DNA of 6,312 nt from Phycisphaerales bacterium (lineage in GTDB: Bacteria > Planctomycetota > Phycisphaerae > Sedimentisphaerales > Anaerohalosphaeraceae), in the NCBI GenBank assembly GCA_011055475.1, contig DSDH01000451.1, positions 1 to 6,312 of the forward strand. The letters are read 5' to 3'. The translations under genes were made by a program, and so were the position numbers. The notes below the pieces were generated by a model. It did not search any database. It had not been told where the DNA came from and saw only the letters and a list, made by a program, of their open reading frames with translations. Positions 5,506 to 6,312 of this stretch are shown piece after piece. How positions within the stretch are numbered: the first letter of the stretch is position 1; every line of letters starts with the position of its first letter.

Positions 5506-5906
5506 TTCAGACCTCGGTACCTATCTGTGCTTTTCCAGTCAATCGGGCATGAAGGGTCGTCCGATGCGGCAGGCTCAGCCCCATACTCGTAGACCCTTCT
5601 CAACGGGTTTACGTATACAGTAAACACTTTATTCTCCGGGAATGGGACGACCACGCCCGGCTTAATGTACCATTCCTCGGGCTTGCCCACGTAACACCAG
5701 CCGCCCTGATTGTACTTCCGAACCCCCCAGAAGATCCGCCTTGGGTTATCCAGTACGTGCTTGACGGCTCGAAGGTTCTCGTATCTAACCGGATTATACT
5801 TGTAGAACCGGGTGTACAGATCTGCAGGGATCTCAACCGTTATTCGAGGTCCCATCGGATTATCCGGATCGACTGTGTGGCACTTGTAGTTCGTCGGGCC
5901 GGTCAC
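5487..5906 (-). CDS. Hypothetical protein, first gene of an overlapping pair (139 aa, GTG start)
   Basis: I cannot name a family. The protein is basic and aromatic-rich (many Tyr, Trp and Arg), with no signal peptide or membrane helix. Readable elements are RITVEIPADLYTRFY (21-35), ENLRAVKHVLDNPRRIFWG (43-61), GGWCYVGKPEEWYIKPG (68-84), and NKVFTVYVNPLRRVYEYGAE (92-111), which looks like a beta-hairpin pair. A basic, short, single-domain protein with 'VLDNPRRIF' followed by paired strands loosely recalls BECR-fold (barnase/RelE-like) nuclease toxins. That is a guess from pattern, with no catalytic residues identified. The start is GTG at 5904-5906. An in-frame TAG at 5916-5918 blocks any longer form apart from three codons, and AGAGG at 5913-5917 with a 6-base spacer supports it. 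The gene ends inside the following 132-aa gene. Confidence 0.75.
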   Translation of the reverse strand: MTGPTNYKCHTVDPDNPMGPRITVEIPADLYTRFYKYNPVRYENLRAVKHVLDNPRRIFWGVRKYNQGGWCYVGKPEEWYIKPGVVVPFPENKVFTVYVNPLRRVYEYGAEPAASDDPSCPIDWKSTDRYRGLKWKSTS

Positions 5907-5912
5907 CAGAAG

Positions 5913-5917
5913 CCTCT
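5913..5917 (-). promoter_or_regulatory. Shine-Dalgarno site supporting the GTG start of the 139-aa gene
   Basis: AGAGG on the minus strand lies 6 bases before GTG (5904-5906) and overlaps an in-frame TAG. The start is therefore well fixed, and the later ATG at codon 18 need not be used. Confidence 0.6.
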
Positions 5918-6014
5918 ACACATGAACCTTAGTTCTCAGCACCACTCGATTCCATGGGGGGCTTCCTGCCAAGGGGCCGCAGACCTCAACATGCCATCCT
6001 TCGCACCATCCATT

Positions 6015-6161
6015 CTACAACTTCCTTTCGGCAGAATCAAATATGGACCTTAAAAAACGATACCCCGCCTCTGCCAACGCCAACTCGTGGGCCTGGATGC
6101 CTTCTGGATTAGGGCAAGCGACCACATCACCCGCTTTTCTTAAAACCTCAATATTGATCAG
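6015..6161 (-). CDS. Possible 48-aa small ORF or gene relic downstream of recA
   Basis: From CTG at 6159-6161 to TAG at 6015-6017 the minus strand reads as a protein-like sequence: INIEVLRKAGDVVACPNPEG, then IQAHELALAEAGYRFLRSIF and DSAERKL. Its composition is balanced, unlike the Arg/Pro/Gly noise of shadow frames in this window. GGAGGG (6168-6173) lies 6 bases before the CTG, an ideal spacing, but CTG is a rare start and no ATG exists in this frame. It could be a true small gene, or the C-terminal end of a longer gene cut off when it came to lie next to recA. An 8-codon ATG frame that overlaps the recA stop ends at the same CTGA, so a one-base frameshift could join the two. Family unknown. 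Confidence 0.3.
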   Translation of the reverse strand: MINIEVLRKAGDVVACPNPEGIQAHELALAEAGYRFLRSIFDSAERKL

Positions 6162-6180
6162 GAATTGCCCTCCATACGTC

Positions 6181-6312
6181 TCATGTCTCCAGGCCCTTGG
6201 CGGCGCGGATTTTGGCCTCGATTTCGTTCATGAGGTCGGGGTTTTCGATCAGGTAGGTCTTGGCGTTTTCGCGGCCCTGGCCAAGGCGGGTGTCGCCGTA
6301 GTTGAGCCACGC
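6181..6312 (-). CDS. recA: Recombinase RecA, C-terminal end (partial)
   Basis: RecA forms filaments on single-stranded DNA, drives strand exchange in recombinational repair, and triggers the SOS response by promoting LexA self-cleavage. Only the last 43 codons are in the window; the gene continues past position 6312. The sequence begins AWLNYGDTRLGQGRENAK and ends EIEAKIRAAKGLET before TGA (6181-6183). This is the conserved end of the RecA core (typically 'SWFSYGDERLGQGRENVK') with a short C-terminal segment. The usual acidic C-terminal tail seen in Escherichia coli is absent, and the protein ends soon after the EIEAKIR helix, as in many other phyla. The SOS box and promoter lie outside the window. 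Confidence 0.95.
   Translation of the reverse strand, partial: AWLNYGDTRLGQGRENAKTYLIENPDLMNEIEAKIRAAKGLET

Noticed and set aside
5757..6053. 98-codon plus-strand frame opposite the start of the 139-aa gene
   Set aside because: It overlaps the well-supported start of the minus-strand gene, shows no domain, and I did not find a persuasive ribosome binding site for it.

Overview
This window looks like chromosomal DNA of a GC-rich bacterium, most likely a member of the Planctomycetota (Phycisphaerae-like). The case rests on three things. There is a large secreted HzsA-related propeller/c-heme protein of a type abundant in non-anammox planctomycetes. There is a remnant of a GH43-type glycosidase. 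The non-coding DNA is crowded with small palindromic repeats. Every gene that I can support is on the minus strand. The taxonomic call is an inference from gene content, not from a phylogenetic marker.

Layout, left to right. Positions 1-1393 hold no convincing gene. They are a mosaic of short dispersed repeats: a 41-bp direct repeat, a CACAGAGGG hairpin, three perfect 24-bp palindromes, two tandem 38-bp units, GC-rich mini-hairpins, a family of TGAGAAAACAG stem-loops, and a 177-bp MITE-like unit with 18-bp inverted ends. The right end of that unit contains the stop codon of the next gene. Positions 1394-3715 (minus) encode a 773-aa exported protein with a beta-propeller, an HzsA-like middle domain and two CXXCH heme sites, preceded by a good Shine-Dalgarno sequence and a perfect TATAAT. 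Positions 3833-4288 (minus) hold a decayed C-terminal piece of a GH43-like glycosidase that can be read only by changing frame twice. Positions 4289-4936 (minus) encode a class I, metal-dependent O-methyltransferase with a complete catalytic set and, unusually, a hydrophobic N-terminal segment.

Positions 5107-5906 (minus) hold two small overlapping genes (139 and 132 aa) that I cannot assign to a family. They look like a two-gene module and use less GC-rich codons than their neighbours. Positions 5907-6180 hold a possible 48-codon ORF or gene relic. Positions 6181-6312 (minus) are the C-terminal end of recA.

Functionally the window is not one pathway. It is a housekeeping gene (recA) followed by an accessory segment: an unknown gene pair, an anchored or exported methyltransferase, a glycosidase relic, a secreted heme protein and a repeat-rich spacer. 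The best candidates for something undescribed are the overlapping pair downstream of recA and the repeat mosaic. Neither can be shown to be a new system from sequence reading alone.
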